A stretch of DNA of 64,000 nucleotides, from positions 1-64,000 of the forward strand of contig DATNID010000043.1 of NCBI GenBank assembly GCA_035604615.1, read 5' to 3'. This DNA is from DATJLY01 sp035604615. GTDB taxonomy: Bacteria > Pseudomonadota > Alphaproteobacteria > ATCC43930 > CGMCC-115725. The notes beneath the pieces are model-generated. The model made no database searches. It was given only the letters and a program-made list of their open reading frames with translations, and had not been told where the DNA came from. The translations under genes and the position numbers were made by a program. Positions 8,682 to 16,934 of the stretch are shown piece after piece; positions within the stretch are counted from its first letter, which is position 1, and the number at the start of each line of letters is the position of its first letter.

Positions 8682-9851
8682 TTAGTTCATCGGGCACTTG
8701 TCGTGGAAGTCGTCGTGCCAGTCGCGCGCCGCCTGGCCGCGCAAGGCAAGGCGCATCTGCCCGTCCGGGTCCTTCACCACCTCGGTGAGGTAGATGTTCT
8801 GGATCGGGAAATGGTTGTTGTCGAATTTGAACGGCCCGCGGACCGACTGAAAGTCGGCCTTCTTGAGCGCCGCGCGGAAGGCGTCCTTGTCGGCGATGTT
8901 CCCATGCACCGCGGCGACCGCGCTGTCGATGAGGTTGACGGCGTCGTATTGAAGGGCGGCGAAGATGGTCGGGCGGCTCGTGTACTTCGCCCTGTATTCC
9001 GCGACGAACTTCTTGTTGGCCGGATTGTCGAGCTCGTAGGACCAGTTGGTGCTTTGGATGATGCCCAGCGCCGCGTCGCCCTGGCCGCCGAACACCGTCT
9101 CGTCCGACAAGTCGCCCTCGCTGTAGATCTTGATCTTGCCGTGCATTCCCGCCCCCGCGAACTGCTTCAGAAAGGCGATGCCGGCGCCGCCCGGATAGAA
9201 CACGAAGACGGCATCGGGATTGGCCGCCCGCACCTGCGACAGCTCGGGCGCGAGGTCGACCTGGGACTGGAACGGCGTGAAGACCGGACCGAACGCCTTG
9301 CCTTTGTAGTGCCGCATGGCGCCGCCGATCTTTTGCCATCCCGCCTGATAGTCGGCGCCCATGAAGAAAATCGACTTGATGCCGTCATCGAAGAGACGCT
9401 CGGCGAGCGCATCGCCCCAATCCTCGTTCTCCTGGTCGGTCGAGAAGAGATTGGCCTTGCAATCCTTGCCGGCGAACTCCTCCGGTCCCGCGATCGCCGC
9501 CACGACGAAGATTCCGGCCTCGAGCAAGGGCGGGACCACCGGAATCTCGGTGTTGGAGCCGGTGAGGCCGGTCAGAATGTCGACCTGGTCCTCGTCGATG
9601 AATTTGGATGCGAGCTGGACCGCGGCGGGAGGATCGCCCCGATCGTCCTGGGTGAATAGCTTGACCGGCACGCCGCCGAGCTTGCCGCCGAGATCGCCCA
9701 GAGCGAGATCGAGGCCGCGCTGCTGGTCGAGACCGGCGGTCGCCGAAACGCCGCTCATGCTCGCCATGAAGCCAAGCCTGATCGTGTCCGCCGCCTGCGC
9801 GCCGGTCGCCAATCCCATCATCGCCGCCGCCGCCATCGCTGCTCGCAGCAT
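8682..9851 (-). CDS. Branched-chain-amino-acid-type ABC transporter substrate-binding protein
   Basis: This 389-residue periplasmic binding protein is of the Peripla_BP_6 (LivJ-like) type. A signal peptide covers residues 1-20 (ending GAQA). The mature start DTIRLGFMASMSGVSATAG and the later FMGADYQAGW fit the fold. Members bind amino acids, aromatic acids or urea-like compounds; the ligand cannot be read from the sequence. No LivH/M/F/G permease or ATPase gene is nearby, so it must work with components encoded elsewhere or as a sensor. It runs in the same direction as the second binding protein upstream (ends at 9938), with 86 bp between. A small hairpin (7-bp arms, 9888-9904) lies in that gap without a T-run. 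Confidence 0.85.
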   Translation of the reverse strand: MLRAAMAAAAMMGLATGAQAADTIRLGFMASMSGVSATAGLDQQRGLDLALGDLGGKLGGVPVKLFTQDDRGDPPAAVQLASKFIDEDQVDILTGLTGSNTEIPVVPPLLEAGIFVVAAIAGPEEFAGKDCKANLFSTDQENEDWGDALAERLFDDGIKSIFFMGADYQAGWQKIGGAMRHYKGKAFGPVFTPFQSQVDLAPELSQVRAANPDAVFVFYPGGAGIAFLKQFAGAGMHGKIKIYSEGDLSDETVFGGQGDAALGIIQSTNWSYELDNPANKKFVAEYRAKYTSRPTIFAALQYDAVNLIDSAVAAVHGNIADKDAFRAALKKADFQSVRGPFKFDNNHFPIQNIYLTEVVKDPDGQMRLALRGQAARDWHDDFHDKCPMN

Positions 9852-9937
9852 TTGCTCCTCCCTCGCGTCATGCCGGCCGGATGCATTGCCTGGCCATGCC
9901 AGGCGACGTGCATTTCCATGAGTTCGCGCCGCCGCTC

Positions 9938-10972
9938 CTACTCGATCACCTTGTCCGCGTTGACAAGCAGCCGCACCGGAACGGTCAGGCCAAGCGCCTT
10001 CGCGGTCTTGAGATTGATCGCCAATTCGTATTTGGTCGGCGCCTGCACGGGGAGATCACTCGGTGATTCCCCTTTCAGAATACGGTCAATGTAGGTGACC
10101 GGCTGCCGCATCCAGGCGTCAGGTGCGTAAAGGTACGAGATTAATGCGCCCCGCTCCACCGCGCCGGGGTGGGGCATGAGATTCGGCAGGCCAAATCGGG
10201 CAGCTTGGGCGATGATCTGAACCAGATGCGCGCCGGTGAAAGACGATGGTACGACCATGAGCCCGCCATGCGGTTCATACCCGAGTGACGCTGCCGCGGT
10301 TTCGATCTCGCGATCGTCATGGACGGGATATTCGATGACCGCAACATCGCGGCCGGCGGCGGCTTTCGCTGAAGCGATCAAAGTCGCGGCGTACGGCGCT
10401 GTGTCGGGATGGTAGAGGACCCCGACCCGGCTGAGGTCGGGCACGATCTCGTGGAGAAGCTGCATCCACTTGCTGCCGATTGACAGCTCGTAGACCATGA
10501 AGCCGGTGACATTGCCGCCCGGATGCGCGAGGCTCGCAACCAAGCCGAAGCCGACAGGATCGACCACTAGCGAGAACACGATCGGGATCGTGCGCGTTTT
10601 CCGATGCAGGGCTTGCGCCGCGGGCAACCCCTGTCCGTAGATCAAGTCGGGGGCGAGCGCCACAAGCTCGGCGGCGCCAGCGTCGGTTTTGACAATTTCA
10701 CCAGGTGCGAACCGGTAGTCCACGCGGATGTTCTTGCCGTCGATCCATCCGGCGTCTCGCATTGCGTCTTGGAATACCTGAAGCCCATCGCGCACCGCTG
10801 GGTCGTCCGCGCTCGATGCGCTGCCGACGAGCACACCGATCCGCGGCACCCGCAGCGACTGCTGACCGAACGAAACGGTCGGCGACAGCGCCGCCGCGCT
10901 GCCGAGCATTGCCATAAAGTCGCGCCGCCCAAGCAGATGACGGCATCCGCCTTTAATGTGCTGCCGCCCCAC
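9938..10972 (-). CDS. ABC transporter substrate-binding protein, ABC_sub_bind (TrpX-like) family
   Basis: This 344-residue protein has a Tat-like N-terminus (LGRRDFMAMLGSAAAL) followed by the ABC_sub_bind fold. Typical segments are RIGVLVGSAS, HPGGNVTGF, NLKTAKALGL and the closing IPVR-like VPVRLLVNADKVIE. The family is greatly expanded in soil alphaproteobacteria and only some members have known ligands. The GTG at 10972 is preferred because GGGGGGAG lies 7 bases upstream; an in-frame GTG at 11011 is possible. Codon use is a little less GC-rich than in neighbours. No permease or ATPase is adjacent. A second member of this family is at 45507-46496. Confidence 0.8.
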   Translation of the reverse strand: MGRQHIKGGCRHLLGRRDFMAMLGSAAALSPTVSFGQQSLRVPRIGVLVGSASSADDPAVRDGLQVFQDAMRDAGWIDGKNIRVDYRFAPGEIVKTDAGAAELVALAPDLIYGQGLPAAQALHRKTRTIPIVFSLVVDPVGFGLVASLAHPGGNVTGFMVYELSIGSKWMQLLHEIVPDLSRVGVLYHPDTAPYAATLIASAKAAAGRDVAVIEYPVHDDREIETAAASLGYEPHGGLMVVPSSFTGAHLVQIIAQAARFGLPNLMPHPGAVERGALISYLYAPDAWMRQPVTYIDRILKGESPSDLPVQAPTKYELAINLKTAKALGLTVPVRLLVNADKVIE

Positions 10973-11204
10973 GGTCTCACTCCCCCCGGCACAGTGACCA
11001 TACTGTAGCACGCGAGGAACAGCCGCGCGCCTTCCTGTCCGGCCGGTGCGGGATGATCGCTGCGCGGTGACGAATACGGTTGGACCGGCGCCCGACCGCT
11101 AAGCCCCCTGTTCGGAATCGGTTTGGCGCAAAAACGCTTGCTGAGACGCCGCCCGACGCACGCACCCTTGTCCCCCCGCCCGCGCCTGCGCTAGCGTTCT
11201 CCCG

Positions 11205-12278
11205 ATGGCCGCGATTTTCGATCTTGCCCTGCCGCTGCTCCGCGCGCTGCCGCCGGAGGCGGCGCACCGCCTCACGATCCGCGCGCTGGCCGCGGGCCTC
11301 GCGCCGCAGCAACGCGGCGACGATCCGCCGAGCCTCGCCGTCACCTTGTGGCGGCGCAAGTTTCCCAACCCGGTCGGGCTCGCCGCGGGCTTCGACAAGC
11401 ATGCCGAGGTGCCCGACGCGATGCTGGGCTTCGGCTTCGGCTTCGTCGAAATCGGCACGGTGACGCCGCGGCCGCAGCCCGGCAATCCGCCGCCGCGGCT
11501 CTATCGGCTGGTCGAGGACGAGGCGCTCATCAACCGCTTCGGCTTCAACAGCGAGGGCCTGCCCGCGGTGGCGGCGCGGCTTCGGGCGCGCATCGGCAAG
11601 GGCGGCATCGTCGGCGCCAATATCGGCAAGAACCGCGACACCCAGGACGATATCGGCGACTATGTCCAGGGCGTCGCCATGCTGGCCCCCTTGGCCGACT
11701 ATCTCGCCGTCAACGTGTCCTCGCCCAACACGCCGGGCTTGCGCAACCTCCAACGCAAGAGCGCCTTGAGCCGGCTCATCGAGCGCGTCATGGCGGCGCG
11801 CCAGGCGGCGGTGTCGCGCGACCCGCCGCCCGTGGTGCTCAAGATCGCGCCCGATCTGACCGCCGAGGAGCGCTCCGACATCGCCCAGGTCGCGCTCGCC
11901 TCGGGCATCGACGGGCTGATCGTGTCGAACGCCACGGTGGCGCGGCCGCCGACCCTGAAGAGCCGGCACGCGCCCGAGCCCGGCGGGCTCAGCGGGCCGG
12001 TGCTGTTCCAGCCCTCGACCGCGCTTCTGGCCGAGATGTACCGCCTCACCGGCGGCAAGCTGCCGATGATCGGCACCGGCGGCATTTCCTCGGGCGCCGA
12101 CGCCTATGCCAAGATCCGCGCCGGCGCGAGCCTGGTGCAGCTCTATACCGCGCTGGTCTATCACGGGCCCGGCCTGGTCGGGCGCATAAGGCACGATCTC
12201 GCGCAATTGCTGGCGCGGGACGGCTACCCGAGCGTAGCGGCCGCGGTCGGAAGCGCCGCGGAATCGCTTTCGGCATGA
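11205..12278 (+). CDS. pyrD: Dihydroorotate dehydrogenase (quinone), class 2
   Basis: This 357-residue membrane-associated flavoenzyme of de novo pyrimidine synthesis oxidises dihydroorotate to orotate with quinone. The N-terminal helical extension (residues 1-40) is the quinone/membrane-binding part that marks class 2. The FMN/substrate motifs GLAAGFDKHAE (58-68), INRFGFNSEG (109-118), the active-site serine in VNVSSPNTPGLRN (169-181) and MIGTGGISSG near the C-terminus are all present. The final ATGA overlaps the start of the HAD phosphatase gene. The 232 bp upstream contain no other gene. Confidence 0.95.
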   Translation: MAAIFDLALPLLRALPPEAAHRLTIRALAAGLAPQQRGDDPPSLAVTLWRRKFPNPVGLAAGFDKHAEVPDAMLGFGFGFVEIGTVTPRPQPGNPPPRLYRLVEDEALINRFGFNSEGLPAVAARLRARIGKGGIVGANIGKNRDTQDDIGDYVQGVAMLAPLADYLAVNVSSPNTPGLRNLQRKSALSRLIERVMAARQAAVSRDPPPVVLKIAPDLTAEERSDIAQVALASGIDGLIVSNATVARPPTLKSRHAPEPGGLSGPVLFQPSTALLAEMYRLTGGKLPMIGTGGISSGADAYAKIRAGASLVQLYTALVYHGPGLVGRIRHDLAQLLARDGYPSVAAAVGSAAESLSA

Positions 12279-13147
12279 GCCCACGCATCGTCGGCGGCAT
12301 CGGCGAGATCGTCGCGCCCTATGACGGGTTGATTCTCGACCTCTGGGGCGTGGTGCATGACGGCAATGAGCCGTATCCCGGCGTCATTGACGCGCTCGAG
12401 CGATTGAAGGCAGCGGGCAAGCCGGTCGTGCTGCTGTCGAACGCGCCGCGCCGCGCCGCGCCCATCGCCCAGCGGCTGACCGAGATCGGCGTTCCCGCCG
12501 CGCTTTACCGCGCGATCCACTCCTCGGGCGAGGAGGTGTGGCAGCACTTGAAGCGCCGCGACGAGCCGTTCTATGCGGCGCTCGGCCGGCGCTGCTACCT
12601 GATCGGGCCGGAGCGCGACGAAGGAATGCTCGAGGGCCTCGACCTCGCGCGCGAGCGGGACGTGGCGGCGGCCGAGTTCATCCTCAACACCGGACCCTGG
12701 GGCTGGGACGAGACCACCGCGGGCTACGAGCCGGTGCTGCAGGCGGCGCGGGCGCACGACCTCCCCATGGTGTGCGCCAATGCCGACCTCGTCGTCGTCC
12801 ATGGCGGCCGCCGCGTCATCTGCGCCGGTGCGCTGGCCGAGCGCTACGAGGCGCTGGGCGGCCGCGTGCGCTGGCACGGCAAGCCGTTCCCTTCGGTCTA
12901 TGCCGCCTGCCTCGGCCTCCTCGGCGTCACCGACCGGCGGCGCATTCTGGCAATTGGTGATAGTTTGCGTACAGATATCGCTGGCGCCCGGGGCGCCGGC
13001 ATCGACAGCATCTGGATCGTCGGCGGCATTCACGCCGAGGAGCTGGGCCTCGCGCCCGGCGAAAGCCTGGAGCACGCACGCATCGCCGCGGCGCTGGAGC
13101 GGAGCGGTGAAGTGCCGCTCGCGGTCGCCGCTGGCTTACGCTGGTAG
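12275..13147 (+). CDS. HAD-superfamily class IIA hydrolase (TIGR01459-like)
   Basis: This 290-residue phosphatase has the HAD nucleophile motif LDLWGVVHDG with Asp22 as the phospho-acceptor, motif II LLSNAPRR (Ser) and motif IV ILAIGDSLRTDIAGARGAG. The cap arrangement is class IIA (NagD-like). The 'DLWGVVH' variant is characteristic of an alphaproteobacterial subfamily of unknown substrate. It starts by ATGA overlap with pyrD. The pairing suggests a nucleotide or sugar-phosphate clean-up role, but that is inference only. Confidence 0.82.
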   Translation: MSPRIVGGIGEIVAPYDGLILDLWGVVHDGNEPYPGVIDALERLKAAGKPVVLLSNAPRRAAPIAQRLTEIGVPAALYRAIHSSGEEVWQHLKRRDEPFYAALGRRCYLIGPERDEGMLEGLDLARERDVAAAEFILNTGPWGWDETTAGYEPVLQAARAHDLPMVCANADLVVVHGGRRVICAGALAERYEALGGRVRWHGKPFPSVYAACLGLLGVTDRRRILAIGDSLRTDIAGARGAGIDSIWIVGGIHAEELGLAPGESLEHARIAAALERSGEVPLAVAAGLRW

Positions 13148-13149
13148 GC

Positions 13150-13494
13150 TCAGTGGTCGGCGCGGTGAAGGATCACGTCGCCCAGCCCGGTGACGTAATC
13201 GAGCCCTTCCCTCGTCACCACGGCGGCGTAAGGAAACTGCGCCCGGATGAGGCCCTTGCGCTCGAGCGCGATCCAAGCCGCCTCATTGGCGAGCCCGGTC
13301 GCGTCGCGCGTCATCACCACTGCGTCGCCGAGATGAAAATGATCGCCGTGCGGCCGCGGCAGATCCGAGACCAGGATCGAGCCGTCGTCGCCCGAAGGCC
13401 GCGCATGCTCCGACAACAGCGCCAGCGCCTGCAGCAAGGTCAGGGTCTTGAGCTGCAGCGCGTTGAGATTGAGCGGATTGCGCTTGGGCGGCAT
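13150..13494 (-). CDS. Conserved hypothetical protein
   Basis: This 114-residue protein has no signal peptide or membrane segment and no catalytic motif I recognise. Its N-terminus (NPLNLNALQLKTLTLLQAL) looks like a helical pair, and the centre is a predicted beta-rich stretch with several histidines (PRPHGDHFHLGDAV). The overall look, a small winged-helix-like fold with GLIRAQFPYAAVVTREGLDY, would fit a DNA- or ligand-binding role, but that is only an impression. It is convergent with the HAD gene, 2 bp apart. Coding potential is supported by codon usage and a clean ATG. Confidence 0.6.
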   Translation of the reverse strand: MPPKRNPLNLNALQLKTLTLLQALALLSEHARPSGDDGSILVSDLPRPHGDHFHLGDAVVMTRDATGLANEAAWIALERKGLIRAQFPYAAVVTREGLDYVTGLGDVILHRADH

Positions 13495-13568
13495 GTCTCG
13501 CCTCCGGGACGGCGGGGCCGCATCATAAGCGCCGGCGTCGGCGCGTCAAAGCGCCCGGTGGCCACGCT

Positions 13569-13946
13569 CTACTCGGCGCCTTCGCCGAGGGTGGCGATGA
13601 AGCGACGCAGCTCGGCTTGAAGCAGGGGATCGCGGATGCGGGAAAAATTGCGCAGCAGTGCCGCCATGTCGCGGTCCTCGAGCCCGGTCAGGCCCTTGGC
13701 GCCGCCCTCGGCGAAGCCATCGAAAAAGAACGCGGGATTAGTCGCGAGGGCCTGGGCGACGTCATATAGCCTGCTCGCCGAGATCCGCACCGTGCCCGCC
13801 TCGTATTTCTGCACCGCCTGGAAGGAGACGCCAAGCTTCGCCGCGAGCGCGCCCTGGCTCATCCGCAGCGCGTTGCGACGAAGGCGTATGCGCACGCCGA
13901 CATGGCGGTCGATCGGATGCGAAGCGGGGGCCACGTCCTCGATCAT
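13569..13946 (-). CDS. XRE-family (Cro/CI-type HTH) transcriptional regulator
   Basis: This 125-residue regulator has an HTH_3 domain over about residues 18-75: RIRLRRNALRMSQGALAAKLGVSFQAVQKYEAG, with the recognition helix at SFQAVQKYE. The C-terminal part (FFFDGF ... LLRNFSRIRDPLLQAELRRFIATL) resembles that of small alphaproteobacterial XRE regulators. The ATG at 13946 has AGGAGA 8 bases upstream; the open frame extends further but without homology. It is divergent from the alcohol dehydrogenase gene (205 bp apart), which it might control, though no operator was identified. Confidence 0.85.
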   Translation of the reverse strand: MIEDVAPASHPIDRHVGVRIRLRRNALRMSQGALAAKLGVSFQAVQKYEAGTVRISASRLYDVAQALATNPAFFFDGFAEGGAKGLTGLEDRDMAALLRNFSRIRDPLLQAELRRFIATLGEGAE

Positions 13947-14151
13947 GCGAATGCTCTCCTGCGGCAATGCGCCGCATGTTGACGCGACATACGGATCGCG
14001 CTCGTCCTCCAACCGATTTCTCGCTCGGCAAAGGCAAAGGCGAACGAAGCGAGTGCTGTCGCCGCTTGCGCTCGCTCTTGATAGGGCCATCCTAATTAAC
14101 GGGGCATAATTGCATCGGGAAATTTCGGTCACCGGAAAACGCGGGGGAGAT

Positions 14152-15138
14152 ATGCAGGCGATGATCCTCGAGGCAGCGCATCGACCGCTGCGATTCGCCA
14201 CCGATGCGCCGGAGCCGAAGGCGGGACTTGGCCAGGTGCTGATCCGTGTCGCGGCGTGCGGCGTGTGCCGCACCGACCTGCATATCGTCGACGGCGAACT
14301 CGATCGTCCGAAGCTGCCGCTCGTGCCCGGACACGAGATCGTCGGCACCATCGTCGCGGTTGGCGGGGAGGTCGAGCGGCTGAGGCCGGGTGACCGCGTC
14401 GGCGTACCCTGGCTCGGTTCGGTTTGCGGGCGCTGCGTCTATTGCCGCAGCGGTCGCGAGAATCTCTGCGCCGAGGCGCGCTTCACCGGCTACCAGATCG
14501 ATGGCGGCTATGCCGGATTCGCAGTCGCCGATGCGCGCTTCTGCTTTCATTTGCCACCGTCTTACAGCGATGTCGAGGCGGCGCCGCTCCTCTGCGCGGG
14601 GCTCATCGGCTATCGCGCGTTGAAACTTGCCGGCGCGGCGGAACGGCTTGGGCTCTATGGCTTCGGCGCGGCGGCGCATATCGCGACGCAGGTGGCGCGC
14701 CATCGCGGCCAGCGCGTCTTTGCCTTCACCCGGCCCGGCGACCGCAAGGGTCAGGAATTCGCGCGCGCGCTGGGCGCGGCGTGGGCCGGCGGATCGGACG
14801 AAGCGCCGCCCGAGCCGCTCGACGCCGCGCTCATCTTCGCGCCGGTCGGAGCCTTGGTGCCGGCCGCACTCGCGGCGACGGCTAAAGGCGGAACCGTGGT
14901 CTGCGCCGGCATCCACATGAGTGACATACCGACCTTCCCTTATCGAATCTTGTGGGGAGAGCGGCAGGTCCGCTCGGTCGCCAACCTGACGCGCGCCGAC
15001 GGCGAGGAGTTCCTTGCCATCGCGCCCGCGGTCCCGGTGAAGACGGTGACCGAGGCGTTTCCGCTCGCGAACGCGAACGAGGCGCTGCGCCGCTTGCGCG
15101 AAGGCCGGATCACCGGCGCGGCGGTTCTGGTGCCGTGA
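14152..15138 (+). CDS. Zinc-dependent alcohol dehydrogenase (MDR family)
   Basis: This 328-residue medium-chain dehydrogenase has the catalytic zinc ligands Cys39 (AACGVCRTDLH), His61-Glu62 (PGHE) and a later Cys in CAGLIGY. The structural zinc ligands are Cys92, 95, 98 and 106 in VCGRCVYCRSGRENLC. The Rossmann motif is LYGFGAAAHIATQVA, with the first glycine pattern slightly altered. This subgroup ('zinc-binding alcohol dehydrogenase family') oxidises simple alcohols with NAD(P). The start is the ATG after GGGGGAGA; an upstream TTG start is less likely. It is divergent from the XRE regulator. Confidence 0.87.
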   Translation: MQAMILEAAHRPLRFATDAPEPKAGLGQVLIRVAACGVCRTDLHIVDGELDRPKLPLVPGHEIVGTIVAVGGEVERLRPGDRVGVPWLGSVCGRCVYCRSGRENLCAEARFTGYQIDGGYAGFAVADARFCFHLPPSYSDVEAAPLLCAGLIGYRALKLAGAAERLGLYGFGAAAHIATQVARHRGQRVFAFTRPGDRKGQEFARALGAAWAGGSDEAPPEPLDAALIFAPVGALVPAALAATAKGGTVVCAGIHMSDIPTFPYRILWGERQVRSVANLTRADGEEFLAIAPAVPVKTVTEAFPLANANEALRRLREGRITGAAVLVP

Positions 15139-15145
15139 CGCGTCT

Positions 15146-15518
15146 CTAAGCTGACGCCTCGACCAGGAAGCGCGCGCCCGTCGCCAGATACACGACGATG
15201 AGAACTTGCCGGAACGTCTCTTCGCTCAATCGTACTTGCACGCGCCGGCCGAGCCACATCCCGGCGCCCGCCGGCAACAGCAACAGAACGGACGGGCCGA
15301 ACGGCGAGAGATCGGACGCGCGCAACACATAGATGCCGAGGAAGATACTGAGCGCCGCGATTCAATAGAGTAGCGAAATGCCCGATGCGAACTCGTCCTT
15401 GGGGAGCCGCATGCCGAGCAGGTAGATCATGAGCGGCGGGCCGTATAGGCGGCGATGCCGCTAACGCACCGCCGAGGAAGACCGCGAGCGACGCGAGGAC
15501 GAGAGCAAATGGGTCCAA
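15146..15518 (-). pseudogene. Sulfite exporter TauE/SafE family protein, C-terminal half, decayed
   Basis: Reading leftwards from 15518, one frame gives MDPFALVLASLAVFLGGALA, the opening of the second repeat of a TauE/SafE permease. The homology then shifts frame near 15450 (PPLMIYLLGMRLPKDEFASG), meets an in-frame TGA at 15364-15362, and continues in that frame as LGIYVLRASDLSPFG to GARFLVEASA at 15146. A frameshift, a stop codon and a missing N-terminal half (a full gene needs about 250 codons) show that it is dead. TauE proteins are membrane exporters of sulfite or sulfonates. It lies between the alcohol dehydrogenase and the FMN reductase. Confidence 0.7.
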
Positions 15519-15536
15519 AGCTGAGCGGCGGCGGGC

Positions 15537-16103
15537 TCAGGCGGCACCGCGCTTCCAGCGCAAGGTGAAGCTCTTGAGTTCGGCCATGAGCTGGCGAATC
15601 AGGTCACGCGCAACCGTATCGGTGAGCCTTCCCTCGGCGTCGATCTTCTTCCCCGCCTCGGTGATGTAGACCTGCGGCTGGTTGAGCGGGAAGCAGTTGA
15701 GCGACACGCACATGTGACGCAAGTGATATTGAGCGCGCACGCCGCCGAGGAGGCTGCCCGAGGCGCTGATGATGGCGCAGGGCTTCATGTTGAACGGCTG
15801 GTCGGGCGCCCGCGAAGCCCAGTCGATCGCGTTCTTGAGCACGCCCGAGACGGAATAATTGTATTCGGGCGTGACGAAGAGGATCGCGTCGGCGGCCTTG
15901 ATGCGGTCGCGAAAATGCTGCACCACCGGCGGGTAGCCCTTGACCCGCACGTCGTCGTCATAATGCGGCAGGTCGCCCAGGCCGATGGTCTCGAGCGTCA
16001 TGCCCTCGGGAAGCAGCTCGCCGGTCGCGCGCAGCGCGGCGGTATTGAAGGAGCCCTTGCGCAGGCTGCCGGACATGCCGAGCACGGTGACGACATCGCT
16101 CAT
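15537..16103 (-). CDS. NADPH-dependent FMN reductase family protein
   Basis: This 188-residue flavodoxin-like reductase has the FMN phosphate-binding loop GMSGSLRKGSFN (residues 9-20) and the family signature FVTPEYNYSVSGVLKNAIDW. Members reduce FMN, azo dyes, quinones or chromate with NAD(P)H. The precise substrate is unknown. It is transcribed in the same direction as the decayed TauE/SafE gene located just downstream. Confidence 0.85.
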   Translation of the reverse strand: MSDVVTVLGMSGSLRKGSFNTAALRATGELLPEGMTLETIGLGDLPHYDDDVRVKGYPPVVQHFRDRIKAADAILFVTPEYNYSVSGVLKNAIDWASRAPDQPFNMKPCAIISASGSLLGGVRAQYHLRHMCVSLNCFPLNQPQVYITEAGKKIDAEGRLTDTVARDLIRQLMAELKSFTLRWKRGAA

Positions 16104-16208
16104 GGCTGGTGATCGCTCCTCTCGGCGCTGACGTCGCGAGCGGACGCCGGCGACGGGGCCTTCACATAAGTCGGGCCGTGGCGGGGAGCAAGCCGTTTTT
16201 GGCCCACG

Positions 16209-16757
16209 CTACCAGCGCCGCACGCTGCCCACGTCGAGATGGACGAAGTTCGATCTCGGGTAGTAGCCGACACCCCCGCCCCTGAGGACGAGCGCGGCTC
16301 GGCGCACCGCGGAGAGCGGCCGGCCCGGCAAGCGAATGTCGATGGCGCGTCCCTGAAGATGGAGACTGTTGGTGGCGACGCCCTCGGACATGCTCGCCAG
16401 CATCGCGTTGGTGGCGGGCGAGCGGTACGCAGAAAGCACTTGTATCGGCGCGTGCGCCCCGAGCCGCTGCCGGAGCACGGCCAGGAGGTCGATGAGGTGC
16501 GGATCGATCGGGTGCACGGCGTCGTTACGGAAGTCGCGCAACAGCCAGTTGATGCGCCTGAGCGCGCCGGGCTGATAGTGCCCGTCGGCCCAATAGACGA
16601 TGTCGAGCCGCTCGCCGGTGTGGAGATGATCGAAGGCGACGACCCGGCGCAGCGGCGCGCGCGGCGTGGCGATGGCGGGCGCGGCCAAGAAGCACAGAGA
16701 GGCTGCTGCTCCCTGCACCAGAAACCGCCGCCGGCCCAGTTCGGGCGCGGATGGCAT
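16209..16757 (-). CDS. DUF882 family protein (M15-like peptidase fold), Tat-exported
   Basis: This 182-residue protein has a twin-arginine signal (GRRRFLVQGAAASLCFLAAPAIA, residues 9-31). The DUF882/YcbK domain shows VLSAYRSPATNAML, SLHLQGRAIDIRLPG and NFVHLDVG, with the histidines and aspartate that bind zinc in the related D-Ala-D-Ala peptidases. It probably acts on peptidoglycan cross-links in the periplasm. The ATG at 16757 follows GAGGGGG and places the twin arginines near the N-terminus; the longer open frame is non-coding. It stands alone, downstream of the BI-1 gene terminator. Confidence 0.82.
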   Translation of the reverse strand: MPSAPELGRRRFLVQGAAASLCFLAAPAIATPRAPLRRVVAFDHLHTGERLDIVYWADGHYQPGALRRINWLLRDFRNDAVHPIDPHLIDLLAVLRQRLGAHAPIQVLSAYRSPATNAMLASMSEGVATNSLHLQGRAIDIRLPGRPLSAVRRAALVLRGGGVGYYPRSNFVHLDVGSVRRW

Positions 16758-16879
16758 GCTGTTCCCCCTCGAGTTCAACACGCGTCTTATGGTTAATATC
16801 CCCAGCGCATCCTGGGACATTCCGCCGCCAGGGGCAAGGATTTCACGCGCCGCCGCCCCGGAACTCGGGGGCAAAGAGA

Positions 16880-16909
16880 AAGGGACCCGCGGCAGTCCGA
16901 GGGTCCCTT
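16880..16909 (-). terminator. Rho-independent terminator of the Bax-inhibitor-like gene
   Basis: On the minus strand a perfect 9-bp stem (AAGGGACCC at 16909-16901, GGGTCCCTT at 16888-16880) with a 12-base loop is followed by TCTCTTTG. It lies 26 bp after the stop of the gene that ends at 16935 and before the next minus-strand gene, exactly where its transcript should end. Confidence 0.75.
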
Positions 16910-16934
16910 CATCGAGGCCGGCCGTTCGTCGGCG

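Noticed and set aside
9888..9904. GCCTGGC/GCCAGGC hairpin as a terminator between the two binding-protein genes
   Set aside because: The stem is only 7 bp and no T-run follows in either direction.
14070..14151. TTGATA ... CATAAT promoter before the alcohol dehydrogenase gene
   Set aside because: The elements exist but no pair has a spacing of 16-18 bases, so I did not list it.
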